From RGIG3178 sp964533965 (GTDB lineage: Bacteria > Bacillota > Clostridia > Christensenellales > QAND01), in NCBI GenBank assembly GCA_964533965.1, contig CAZHNN010000010.1:28735-92734 (forward strand): a stretch of 64,000 nt of DNA, in the 5' to 3' direction. Positions 42,173 to 50,473 of this stretch are shown in pieces; position 1 is the first letter of the stretch; every line of letters starts with the position of its first letter. Position numbers and translations under genes: made by a program. Under the pieces are notes generated by a model that saw only the letters and a list, made by a program, of their open reading frames with translations, ran no database searches and was not told where the DNA came from.

Positions 42173-43026
42173 TAACACATCCGATCCCCTCCATGCATGA
42201 GGACATAAAGGCGCTGTGGAAGGAAACGTTCGGGGATTCCGACGCGTTTTTGAGCCATTACTTCGAGCACATGTACAGCGACAATACCATGCTGGTTTGT
42301 GTCGAGAACGACGAAGAGATCGTGGCGATGATGACAATGCACCCCATCACACTCGTATCGGGGGAAAACAGCTTCCCCGCACGATACATCTATGCGGTTG
42401 CGACGGCGGAGGATTGGCGCAATCTTGGCATCAGCACGTCATTGATGGAGTACGCGTTGGATGAAATGAAGGACGAGGGGGCTGCTGCTGCGATATTGGT
42501 TCCCGCGCATTTCTCGCTGTTTTCATTCTATGAGCGACAGGGGTTCGAAACCGCCTTTTATATCTGGGAAACATCGGTCAAAGCGGAAGACCTTCCCAAG
42601 CCCATTGGAAACGCCTCGCCGCTTTATGCGCAGGAGTTGTATGGCTTGCGGAACCGCCTGTACTCAAAAAGCCGCCTGTTTGCCAGGTGGGACGAGAAAT
42701 CACTAGCACACATCATCGACAGCGCAAACCGGTTTGGAGGCTTTGCCTTGAGATTCACCTTAGGTGACGGCGAAGGGTATGCGATTGCGTCGAAGGATGA
42801 AAATATCTGTTATGTCAAGGAACTTGGTCTGTTCGGTATGGAAAAGCTGCAGGCACTTTCGCTTCTGCACGCGCAGGTTGGCGCAAACGTCTATATTGTG
42901 CACGAGCGCGCCGACAACGATCCGGACCCGATGCCATTCGGCATGATCCGGTGGCTGGACAGTGAGGCGGAAAAGAAGGTCAAACAGGACGGGCAGCAAC
43001 CGTATTTTGAGCTGGTGATGGACTAG
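42169..43026 (+). CDS. GNAT-family N-acetyltransferase (Eis-like build)
   Basis: 285 aa. The N-terminal GNAT domain has YAVATAEDWRNLGISTSLMEYAL, in which NLGIST is the acetyl-CoA loop, and ALVPAHFSLFSFYERQGF-like substrate-side elements. The C-terminal about 130 residues extend beyond a simple GNAT, as in Eis-like enzymes. The substrate is unknown. It is translationally coupled to the DUF2156 gene by a 4-nt overlap. Confidence 0.85.
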   Translation: MITHPIPSMHEDIKALWKETFGDSDAFLSHYFEHMYSDNTMLVCVENDEEIVAMMTMHPITLVSGENSFPARYIYAVATAEDWRNLGISTSLMEYALDEMKDEGAAAAILVPAHFSLFSFYERQGFETAFYIWETSVKAEDLPKPIGNASPLYAQELYGLRNRLYSKSRLFARWDEKSLAHIIDSANRFGGFALRFTLGDGEGYAIASKDENICYVKELGLFGMEKLQALSLLHAQVGANVYIVHERADNDPDPMPFGMIRWLDSEAEKKVKQDGQQPYFELVMD

Positions 43027-43034
43027 GCATTCGC

Positions 43035-43190
43035 CTTTCAAGGGGGATCCGATTCCCCCTTGAGTAACCCCCTGAAACGGCGTTTAACTGCGGATAAACG
43101 CCGGTCAATGGAGTTTTCCGCTTCGCATAAAGCTCCGCTCGCGGAAAACTGATTCCATCAAGGGGAGAGCTTCTCCCCTTGATGACCCCA
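43035..43190. repeat. Cluster of consecutive hairpins
   Basis: Within 155 nt there are four inverted repeats: CAAGGGGGATC...ATTCCCCCTTG (about 43039-43065); CGGCGTTTA...TAAACGCCG (about 43078-43104); a long stem built from GTTTTCCGC and GCGGAAAAC (about 43113-43150); and ATCAAGGGGAGA...TCTCCCCTTGAT (about 43157-43184). It may be a structured RNA or an interspersed palindromic element. It contains no coding frame of interest. Confidence 0.6.
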
Positions 43191-43218
43191 CTGTGGAAAA
43201 TAGCAGTCATCTTTTCCA

Positions 43219-43245
43219 AAAGAACGTGCCAATGGCACGTTCTTT
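43219..43245. terminator. Terminator between convergent genes
   Basis: 12-bp stem AAAGAACGTGCC / GGCACGTTCTTT with a 3-nt loop, between the GNAT gene (plus) and the UvrA-like gene (minus). A further hairpin, CAGGGGAC-GAA-GTCCCCTG, lies at about 43325-43343, just past the UvrA-like stop. The rest of 43027-43375 is non-coding. Confidence 0.85.
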
Positions 43246-43375
43246 CTTATGCTTTTACTTAACTTGGCATATTGCATGACAATATGACGAAGGATACATA
43301 CGATCGGCGGCTGAACAGGGGTTTCAGGGGACGAAGTCCCCTGAATTCCTTAATTGGGTGGCGGGTGGGTTTAGA

Positions 43376-45823
43376 TTAACCCAAATACTTCCCCGTCACC
43401 GATTTCGGATTGGCCGTTATATCCGCAGGTGTTCCGACTGCAACGACGTCTCCGCCATATACGCCACCCCCGGGGCCAAGGTCTATTACCCAATCGGAGG
43501 CGTTGATTACTTGCTGATTGTGCTCCACGACAATAACGGTGTTGCCTGCGTCCACCATGCGATTGAGCAGCACAAGAAAGTTCTCAACATCGACCGGATG
43601 CAGTCCCGTCGTCGGCTCATCGATCAGGTATAACTTCTTTCCCTCGCTCCCGGTCAATTCCTGCGCGAGCTTCAGGCGCTGCGCCTCGCCGCCGGATAAC
43701 GTAGTCAGCGTCTGGCCCAATTCCAGATACCCCAAGCCGACATCCATCAACAGTTTTAATATTTTCTCCAGTTTCCGGTTTCCCGAAAATAAATCGAGCG
43801 CTTCCTCAACCGACATCTGCAGGATGTCCCTGATGGAGCGTCCCTTGTATGTGACGGATAAGACCTCTTCGTTGAAACGGCTGCCGTTGCAAACGGGGCA
43901 TGTGACTTCGATGTCTGCAAAGAATAGCATGTTGCTAGTGATGACACCTAACCCTTCGCAGTTCTCGCACCGCCCTCCCTTGGCATTGAACGAGAAATGC
44001 GCAGGCGTGAGTCCCTTTTGGTTGGCTTCCTGCGTGTTCGCAAAGAGGCGGCGTATTTCAGAATAAGCATCGGAATAGGTTGCCACGTTGGAGCGCTTCA
44101 TGCGGGATATGGACGACTGTTCGATCGCAACGATGCGGTCGAATGCATCCGTTCCCGAAACGGTATGGCCCGAATCGCTAATTTTGGATGCTTTTGCCAA
44201 CACCTCGAAGACAAGCGTCGATTTGCCCGACCCCGAAACACCTGTGACGGAAGTCAGGCAGCCCACGGGAAATTGTACGTTGATGTTCTTCAGGTTGAAT
44301 TGATTCGCGTTTTTTATCTCAATAGACCCACTCGTCCCTTGACGGTGCGCCTTTGGGCTACCCTTTTCTTTCTTCAGATAGCTTCCTGTGACGGAAGCAG
44401 GCTGATCCATTAACTCTGCGAGTGTTCCGGTTGCTATCACTTCGCCGCCATGTCTACCGGCACCCGGGCCGATGTCCACGATATGATCCGCCTCGCGCAT
44501 TACGTCAATGTCGTGCTCAATAACGATTACAGAATTTTCGCGATCCCTCAGTTCCTCCAGGACGCGGATCATCCCCTGCGTATCCTTCGGGTGCAGCCCG
44601 ACTGTGGGCTCGTCCAAAATATAGAGGATACCGGACAGCGTGGAATCGAGCGCCGAGGACAGCCGTATGCGCTGCGCCTCACCGCCAGAGAGCGTAACTG
44701 TCTGCCTGTTCAGCGAAAGATACCCTAACCCGACGTTCACGATGCGCCGTATCTTCGTCTTAAGGTCCAACAGGTATGACTCTACAAAGCTCCTCTGCCG
44801 CGCTCCAAGCTCGTTTTCAAGCTTATGAATCCATTGCAGAAGCTCGTCCAGCGAAATGCCGACCAATTCCGGCAGCCTTGTATCCAAAACCGTGACGCTG
44901 CGGCTCAACGCGTTCAGCCGTTCCCCGTGACAATCTGGGCAGGCGACCGAATCGAAATAGCGTTCCAGCGTGGACATATCGCCTTCCTTTTCCGAAAGTT
45001 TTCTCCAAAGGATCGTAAAGGTGCCCTCGAATTTCCCTTCCGCAACCGTCTTTGGAGCTGCAGCGGACGGGAACAACGCCTTGACCTCTTCGCTTTGTGT
45101 GCCGAACTTCAATATGGCCTTTTGCGCTTTGCTGTACGCCGAAACGGGCGTACCCGGTCTGACGGGCATGTGATAGTGTTCCAGCGCCTTATAGAGGATT
45201 GCCATCTGATATTCCCCGTATTTGTGCTCCCAATAATCCACAGCCCCTTCTTCGACAGACAGGGCTTCATGAATCACGCTACCCTCATTGATCTGCATCA
45301 CATTGCCAAGCCCCTGGCAGGCCTGACACGCGCCTTCCCTTGTGTTGAAGGAGAAATTCGTTCTGGTAAGCTTAGCCATTCTGTATCCGCAGCGGTTGCA
45401 GAACATATAATTGAAAAAATCGCTGCCAATTTTCTGTGTTTCCTCCTTGCAGTCGGAAGCAAGAATCTCCTCATGGCAGTTCGGGCAGGTCCGCTTGTGA
45501 AGCTTTTCAAAGATCATCCGCAAATCGGTGTAGATGTTCGTAACCGTTCCGACGGAGGAGCGAGGGCTTTTGCCATATGAATTCTGCGAGATCAGAATCG
45601 CGGGCGATGCGTTGTGTATCGCGTCCACCTTCGGCTTTTGGATGCCCTGCATACCCAGCGCCTCGAGATATTGCCGCTGGCACTCGTTGAACAGGGTGTC
45701 GACCGCGAGCGTAGATTTCCCTGAGCCGGACACACCGGTAAGCACCACGAGCTTGTTCTTGGGAATAGAAAGCGACATGTTTTTCAGGTTGGCTTCCCTG
45801 GCGCCTTGGATGACGATATTCAT
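43376..45823 (-). CDS. UvrA-like ABC-ATPase (short UvrA paralogue)
   Basis: 815 aa, about 125 residues shorter than canonical UvrA. Two ABC-ATPase modules are present. Each has a Walker A GVSGSGKST and a signature (TLSGGEAQRIRLSS and TLSGGEAQRLKLAQ), with zinc knuckles (CPNC, CNRC; CENCEGLG and CPVC). The shortening lies in the region where UvrA docks UvrB, so it probably does not work in standard nucleotide-excision repair. Such UvrA2/DrrC-like proteins are linked to resistance to DNA-binding drugs. GAGGA precedes the ATG. It stands alone. A housekeeping uvrA is expected elsewhere. Confidence 0.88.
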   Translation of the reverse strand: MNIVIQGAREANLKNMSLSIPKNKLVVLTGVSGSGKSTLAVDTLFNECQRQYLEALGMQGIQKPKVDAIHNASPAILISQNSYGKSPRSSVGTVTNIYTDLRMIFEKLHKRTCPNCHEEILASDCKEETQKIGSDFFNYMFCNRCGYRMAKLTRTNFSFNTREGACQACQGLGNVMQINEGSVIHEALSVEEGAVDYWEHKYGEYQMAILYKALEHYHMPVRPGTPVSAYSKAQKAILKFGTQSEEVKALFPSAAAPKTVAEGKFEGTFTILWRKLSEKEGDMSTLERYFDSVACPDCHGERLNALSRSVTVLDTRLPELVGISLDELLQWIHKLENELGARQRSFVESYLLDLKTKIRRIVNVGLGYLSLNRQTVTLSGGEAQRIRLSSALDSTLSGILYILDEPTVGLHPKDTQGMIRVLEELRDRENSVIVIEHDIDVMREADHIVDIGPGAGRHGGEVIATGTLAELMDQPASVTGSYLKKEKGSPKAHRQGTSGSIEIKNANQFNLKNINVQFPVGCLTSVTGVSGSGKSTLVFEVLAKASKISDSGHTVSGTDAFDRIVAIEQSSISRMKRSNVATYSDAYSEIRRLFANTQEANQKGLTPAHFSFNAKGGRCENCEGLGVITSNMLFFADIEVTCPVCNGSRFNEEVLSVTYKGRSIRDILQMSVEEALDLFSGNRKLEKILKLLMDVGLGYLELGQTLTTLSGGEAQRLKLAQELTGSEGKKLYLIDEPTTGLHPVDVENFLVLLNRMVDAGNTVIVVEHNQQVINASDWVIDLGPGGGVYGGDVVAVGTPADITANPKSVTGKYLG

Positions 45824-46098
45824 ATTTGTCCTCGCTTAGATATAAGTGATGGCGTAATCTTTCAAAAGCATATTCAATAAGCAGAACGAAAAACGGGTTT
45901 TACCCAAAGCCAATGGTATGGCATGCTCATGGAATAGTCAAGCCGGTTTATCTGTACCTACCCCACCGCGTTATTATAAAGCTACGGTGTCCCATTCTGT
46001 TATAAAAATAAAAGGAGTTTATCGATAGAGAGGCAATACTGTATACTAACTTGTATGATAGGCTAAAGATGAGTCACTTGATGAATTGGAGAATCTGA

Positions 46099-46593
46099 AT
46101 GATTTTTGAATCGAAAGATTTTTATGTAGATCTAGTTACAGATATGGATCTAAATCAAGTTGCCGAAGTTTACAACTCTAATAGATATTTTCTATTGGCC
46201 CATATGGATAAGGAAAAAATAGCAAATCAATGGATGGTTGATGAAATTGAATCCATGCAAGAAGTTGGATTTTCCTCTTGCAAAATCGTTGAAAACAATT
46301 CGCAAAAGACAATCGGAGTAATGGATTTCAAGGTGGGTGATGAAACCTATTTATCACTATTGATGATACATAGTGATTTTAAGGGTAGGGGCTTTGGGAA
46401 ACAAATTCTTCAGGCTTTTGAAGAATATGCGAGATCGCTAAAAAGCAAGTGTATCAGAATAGATGTAGTTACCGATTACGACGATTCTGTTCTTGATTTT
46501 TGGATTGGAAATGGATTTATTAAGGTTAAAGATGTAGAGCTAAATTGGACGGGAAAGAGATTGCCTGCTGTTATTATGAAGAAAAGCCTTTAA
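46099..46593 (+). CDS. GNAT-family N-acetyltransferase, AT-rich
   Basis: 164 aa GNAT protein. The acetyl-CoA loop is FKGRGFGKQ, and the C-terminal part is VLDFWIGNGFIKVKDVE. The gene is clearly AT-rich, with many AAA, AAT and ATT codons unlike its neighbours, which suggests recent acquisition. GGAGA lies 6 nt before the ATG. The substrate is unknown. It is flanked by about 275 nt of AT-rich spacer on its left and a terminator on its right. Confidence 0.85.
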   Translation: MIFESKDFYVDLVTDMDLNQVAEVYNSNRYFLLAHMDKEKIANQWMVDEIESMQEVGFSSCKIVENNSQKTIGVMDFKVGDETYLSLLMIHSDFKGRGFGKQILQAFEEYARSLKSKCIRIDVVTDYDDSVLDFWIGNGFIKVKDVELNWTGKRLPAVIMKKSL

Positions 46594-46643
46594 TTATGTA
46601 ATACGTACATAAGGGCTTCTCTGTCTTCTATGAAAGTTGTGAT

Positions 46644-46671
46644 AAAAAAAGGCTGCCATTTGGCAGCCTTT
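46644..46671 (-). terminator. Terminator of the M20 peptidase gene
   Basis: Stem AAAGGCTGCC / GGCAGCCTTT with a 4-nt loop, followed on the minus strand by a run of seven Ts. It lies 12 nt past the stop of the peptidase gene. Confidence 0.92.
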
Positions 46672-46682
46672 CTATTATCTTT

Positions 46683-47906
46683 CTATCTCATAAACTTCTC
46701 GTACCCATCTCCGTACTCTTCTTTCAGGCGTTTAAGCAATTCGTCCTTCGCCTGTTGCACAAGATCGGGATGCATCAACAGATCCAGAACGGTATCCGCC
46801 ATCGTCTTCGCGTTGAGCATAAAGAAATCGACGCCGCTCTCTGTTCCAGAAATCTCCCGGAAGAAATCGGTATGCCCGGAGATCTTCTCCTTGCGGTAGA
46901 TGGTCATGTGCGGATTGATCGCAGGCATCAGATGGCTGACGTTGCCCATGTCCTCGCCGCCGTTGTCCGCGGGCATTCCGTCCATCATCGGCTCGCCCAG
47001 CGCCAGGCAGTTCGCACGGAACAGTTCGCCCAGCGTGCCGTTGGGAATGCGGTTTTTATAGCCCATCTTCTTCTGTAGTTCAAAGGTGCATCCTGTGCCC
47101 ACAGCTCCTGCTTCAAAGCACCGCTCGATCTTTTTGCATGCGTCCATAAGCATCTTATAGCTGGGTGCCGTTACGCTGCATTTTACCTTGGTATAGTCGA
47201 TAATGGAGCCGATCGCACTATCCGCGCCCTTTTCGATGTTCGCCCGTATGCGCACGCCATCCTGCGTCATCTGGCGAGCATAGCTTTCGGCATTGAAGAA
47301 CAACAGCGCCGCATCCAGCGCGTTCACGCCATCCCACGGGCGGTTGCCGCTGTGCGCTGACTTGCCGTGGTATTCGCAGATATACATGCAGCTTGTGTTG
47401 CATCCGCCTGCCACACGGCTGACGGCTGAAGTCGGGTGCACCGCCATCGCGGCGTCCATATCGTCCAGACATCCGGCATCCAGCAGTTTTATCTTGCCAC
47501 CGCCGCCCTCTTCCGCCGGACCACCCACGACCGTGACCGTGCCTTTGACGCCGAACTTCTCCATCGCCGCCTTGATAGCAATGCCAGCACCCATCGACGC
47601 TGCGGAGATAAGGTTGTGCCCGCAGGCGTGTCCCAGTCCCGGCAGTGCGTCGTATTCGGAGAATATCGCGATATGCGGGCCCTCCCCGTTTTTAAACATC
47701 GCCAGAAACGCCGTGTCCATCCCGGCTACCTTTTCCTTCACATCAAAGCCGTATGAACGCAGGTATTTGACCTGCACTGCCGCGCTCTCTACCTCTTCAA
47801 ACCCGAGCTCTGGATGGGTGTAGATGAACTCGCTGATTTGCTTGAGTTCTTCCCGCTTCTGCTCCACCGTATCGTGGATAAACGCCTTCGTCTCCTGCAG
47901 ATCCAT
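46683..47906 (-). CDS. M20-family amidohydrolase/peptidase (AbgA/hippurate-hydrolase type)
   Basis: 407 aa cytosolic metallo-amidohydrolase of subfamily M20D. Metal-site motifs: FSEYDALPGLGHACGHNL near residue 83, GPAEEGGGGK, and the HGKSAHSGNRPWDGVNAL dimerisation-domain start. The last ligand is in SGHTDFF. These enzymes hydrolyse N-acyl amino acids or p-aminobenzoyl-glutamate; the substrate here is unknown. AAGGAGG lies 6 nt before the ATG. It is monocistronic with a strong terminator. Confidence 0.92.
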   Translation of the reverse strand: MDLQETKAFIHDTVEQKREELKQISEFIYTHPELGFEEVESAAVQVKYLRSYGFDVKEKVAGMDTAFLAMFKNGEGPHIAIFSEYDALPGLGHACGHNLISAASMGAGIAIKAAMEKFGVKGTVTVVGGPAEEGGGGKIKLLDAGCLDDMDAAMAVHPTSAVSRVAGGCNTSCMYICEYHGKSAHSGNRPWDGVNALDAALLFFNAESYARQMTQDGVRIRANIEKGADSAIGSIIDYTKVKCSVTAPSYKMLMDACKKIERCFEAGAVGTGCTFELQKKMGYKNRIPNGTLGELFRANCLALGEPMMDGMPADNGGEDMGNVSHLMPAINPHMTIYRKEKISGHTDFFREISGTESGVDFFMLNAKTMADTVLDLLMHPDLVQQAKDELLKRLKEEYGDGYEKFMR

Positions 47907-48110
47907 GGTACGCCTCCTTATACTAATCGATGAAAACCCTTCGGCTTGTCACCGAAGTCTTGCGCCGCTTGCACATGTGCGGTCAGTGGCGCTATTGTGC
48001 TGTTATTATTCATTCATTTGCCTTTTAACGCGCATGCCGCCAAAAGGCTTTTGAAACGATGAATCAATTTAAAAACGGGTCTCCAACTTTCTAACTCTCT
48101 CGATTTGCTT

Positions 48111-48380
48111 TTACTCGAATACGCCCAGCCACATCATCAAAAACAGCTGTGCGACAAACGCCATCGGCACGCCGATGAAAAACGCCGGCTTTTGCGTTTT
48201 GTGGTGGAACAGGCGCATGCCGATGAACATGCCCATCGCACCAAAACAGATCGTCAACAGCCACAAGACCCGCTCGGGGACTCGTCTGCCGCCACGCTTC
48301 GCCCTTTGTTTATCAAAACCGCATACGAGAAATGCGATCAGGTTGGCAATCGCAAAGCCGATGAGCCAATACGTCTTCAT
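48111..48380 (-). CDS. DUF1294 small membrane protein
   Basis: 89 aa with three or so membrane segments. The DUF1294 signature is visible as FLVCGFDKQRAKRGGRRVPERVLWLL and GMFIGMRLFHHKTQKPAF. Function unknown; members are common inner-membrane proteins. The start is the ATG at 48380, which overlaps the mutY stop by one base (TAATG), so it is translationally coupled to mutY. Confidence 0.85.
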   Translation of the reverse strand: MKTYWLIGFAIANLIAFLVCGFDKQRAKRGGRRVPERVLWLLTICFGAMGMFIGMRLFHHKTQKPAFFIGVPMAFVAQLFLMMWLGVFE

Positions 48381-49420
48381 TATGTACCCTTTCCGGTCTG
48401 TTTTGAAATCCACTGTACGAATGCGCGAAACGCAGTTGGTATCGCGTATTCGCCAAGCCTTGTAATGTCCGCCCAAACGGTACCAATTTCGGGCGCATTG
48501 CTGGCCAGGCAATCGTAGCTCCGCATGTCCCAGACGAGGTGCGTAAATACATGCCTTGTCTGAAGTACTTCTTTTGGCTCTTCAGAAAGAGTAATACCCC
48601 ATTCGTCTAACTGTGCTTGCATTTGTTCTGTTGAAGAAAATCCGGGGAATTCCCAAAGGTTGTGCAAGAGCTTCTGTGTCCGCCGCTGCAGCATCACACG
48701 CCCGTCCTCTGTGCGCAAAAGCATGATAATGCGCCGCTCCGTCTTCTTCTCCGCAGGAGCCGAGCGAACCGGATACGTATGCTGTTTTCCCTGCTGATTC
48801 GCATCACAGAAGCGTTGCAAGGGGCATCCTTCGCATAAAGGTGAAGACGGCAGGCAGACGAGCGCACCCAATTCCATCACCGCCTGCGTCAGGACGGATG
48901 GCTTGCTGCCGCGCATGCACTCTTTCACCCAATTCGTAACGATCCCCCGCGCCGTAGGCGTCAGCACATCCTCGTCCATCAAACAGAGTCGTGCATATAC
49001 GCGAAGCGCATTTCCGTCCACGGCAGGCTCCTCCAGATCATAGGCGATGGAAGCGATGGCTCCCGCCGTATACTCCCCTATGCCGGGAAGCTGTTTTAAA
49101 AGCTTTGTATCCTTGGGTAGCTCTCCACCGTACTTTTCACAGATGATCTTTGCGGCTTTTTGAAGGTTGCGTGCACGTGAATAATACCCCAGCCCTTGCC
49201 ATACACGCAGCACTTCGTCCTCCGGTGCGTTTGCAAGATCCCATACGGTGGGGAATCTATCCATAAACCGTTGATAATAAGGCAAAAGCGCTGCAATCTT
49301 CGTCTGCTGCGCCATTATCTCGCTAATCCAAATGGAATACGCATCCGCATTTTGCCTAAAAGGCAACTGACGGCAATTTTCCGTATACCATTTGCACAGA
49401 GCATCACGCATCTCTACCAT
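48380..49420 (-). CDS. mutY: MutY, A/G-specific adenine glycosylase
   Basis: 346 aa. Removes adenine mispaired with 8-oxoguanine. The catalytic Glu is in WISEIMAQQT, the HhH motif in LPGIGEYTAGAI, and the catalytic Asp in AVDGNALR. The 4Fe-4S loop is C-x6-C-x2-C-x5-C in CLPSSPLCEGCPLQRFC. The C-terminal third is the NUDIX-like 8-oxoG recognition domain. The start is uncertain: I use the ATG at 49420, just past the thrB stop. A TTG at 49432 would overlap thrB by 8 nt. Either way it is coupled to thrB. Confidence 0.92.
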   Translation of the reverse strand: MVEMRDALCKWYTENCRQLPFRQNADAYSIWISEIMAQQTKIAALLPYYQRFMDRFPTVWDLANAPEDEVLRVWQGLGYYSRARNLQKAAKIICEKYGGELPKDTKLLKQLPGIGEYTAGAIASIAYDLEEPAVDGNALRVYARLCLMDEDVLTPTARGIVTNWVKECMRGSKPSVLTQAVMELGALVCLPSSPLCEGCPLQRFCDANQQGKQHTYPVRSAPAEKKTERRIIMLLRTEDGRVMLQRRTQKLLHNLWEFPGFSSTEQMQAQLDEWGITLSEEPKEVLQTRHVFTHLVWDMRSYDCLASNAPEIGTVWADITRLGEYAIPTAFRAFVQWISKQTGKGT

Positions 49421-49424
49421 GTGA

Positions 49425-50321
49425 TCATTCAACGCGCTGTACTAAGGCTCCTTCATTGTCCACTTTCAAAGGTATAATCTGCCAGGTGCCGAATTTGAAA
49501 AGCACTGGCCTGATTTGATCCGTGAATCGTATGACATCCTTCTGCTTGCAGAATGCCATCAGCGTTGGCCCTGCGCCCGAAAGGTACGCTGGACAGCCGA
49601 GGTCAAAGCATGCCTGTATGATTTCGTCAAAGCCGTCGATTAACTTGGCGCGGTACGGCTGATGCAGCCTGTCGTATAGCACCGAGAAAAGACCGTCGAT
49701 ATCTCCTTTTGCCATTGCAGCTACCAAAAAGCTTGCACGAGAAACATTGAACACCGCATCCGCAAACGAAACGCTTTTTGGCAGCACATCGCGTGCTTTT
49801 GTGGTGGATAGCTCATAGTCGGGGACCAATGCTACGGGCACCAGTGCCTCCGGCACGCGAAAAGACAGGCATCGCGCGTCGTGCGTACCACCCACAGCCG
49901 CCACGAATCCACCATAGAGCGCAGGTGCAACATTGTCGGGATGTCCTTCCGCCTGTGTTGCGATCAAAAGGCTCTCTTCCTTTGTCAGTATCACGCCCGA
50001 GATCGCCTGCGCTGCCAAAATCCCGGCTACCACTGCGGTTGACGAGGAACCAAGCCCCCTTGTCGAAGGGATATCATTGTACTGTTTGATATAGAGGTTT
50101 TCCGCATTCAGCCCTAACCGGGTCATCGTGCGCCTATAAGCGCGGAACACGAGGTTCGTCCCATTCCTTGGGATGCCCTCAGCCCCTTCTCCTTCGATTT
50201 CAATGCGCAGGCTATCATGCTTTTCCACTTCCACCACGTTATAAAGGCACAACGCAAGGCCCAAGCAGTCAAATCCCGGGCCCAGATTGGCGGAAGTTGC
50301 GGGAACCCTAATACGAAACAT
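49425..50321 (-). CDS. thrB: ThrB, homoserine kinase
   Basis: 298 aa GHMP kinase that phosphorylates homoserine in threonine biosynthesis. It begins FRIRVPATSANLGPGFD, a family landmark, and the ATP loop is TRGLGSSSTAVVAGI near residue 90. The C-terminal GAGPTLMAF motif is present. AAGGAG lies 8 nt before the ATG. thrA, thrC and lysC are absent from the window. It heads a small unit with mutY and the DUF1294 gene. Confidence 0.95.
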   Translation of the reverse strand: MFRIRVPATSANLGPGFDCLGLALCLYNVVEVEKHDSLRIEIEGEGAEGIPRNGTNLVFRAYRRTMTRLGLNAENLYIKQYNDIPSTRGLGSSSTAVVAGILAAQAISGVILTKEESLLIATQAEGHPDNVAPALYGGFVAAVGGTHDARCLSFRVPEALVPVALVPDYELSTTKARDVLPKSVSFADAVFNVSRASFLVAAMAKGDIDGLFSVLYDRLHQPYRAKLIDGFDEIIQACFDLGCPAYLSGAGPTLMAFCKQKDVIRFTDQIRPVLFKFGTWQIIPLKVDNEGALVQRVE

Positions 50322-50349
50322 TACAGATTCTCCTTACTATAATAACTTT

Positions 50350-50374
50350 GGGCACGGGCATAACGCCCGTGCCC
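50350..50374. repeat. Hairpin between the EF-G-like gene and thrB
   Basis: Perfect 10-bp inverted repeat GGGCACGGGC-5 nt-GCCCGTGCCC. No T-run follows on either strand, so it is a poor intrinsic terminator. It could be a pause or factor-dependent site in the thrB leader. Confidence 0.6.
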
Positions 50375-50473
50375 GCTTGTTACGACGTGATATCAACAAA
50401 TAAGATGTAATATACAGTTTCGTTCATCCACTGCATCCCATCTACCTCTGGCCAAATCCGGCGACATGCCAGA

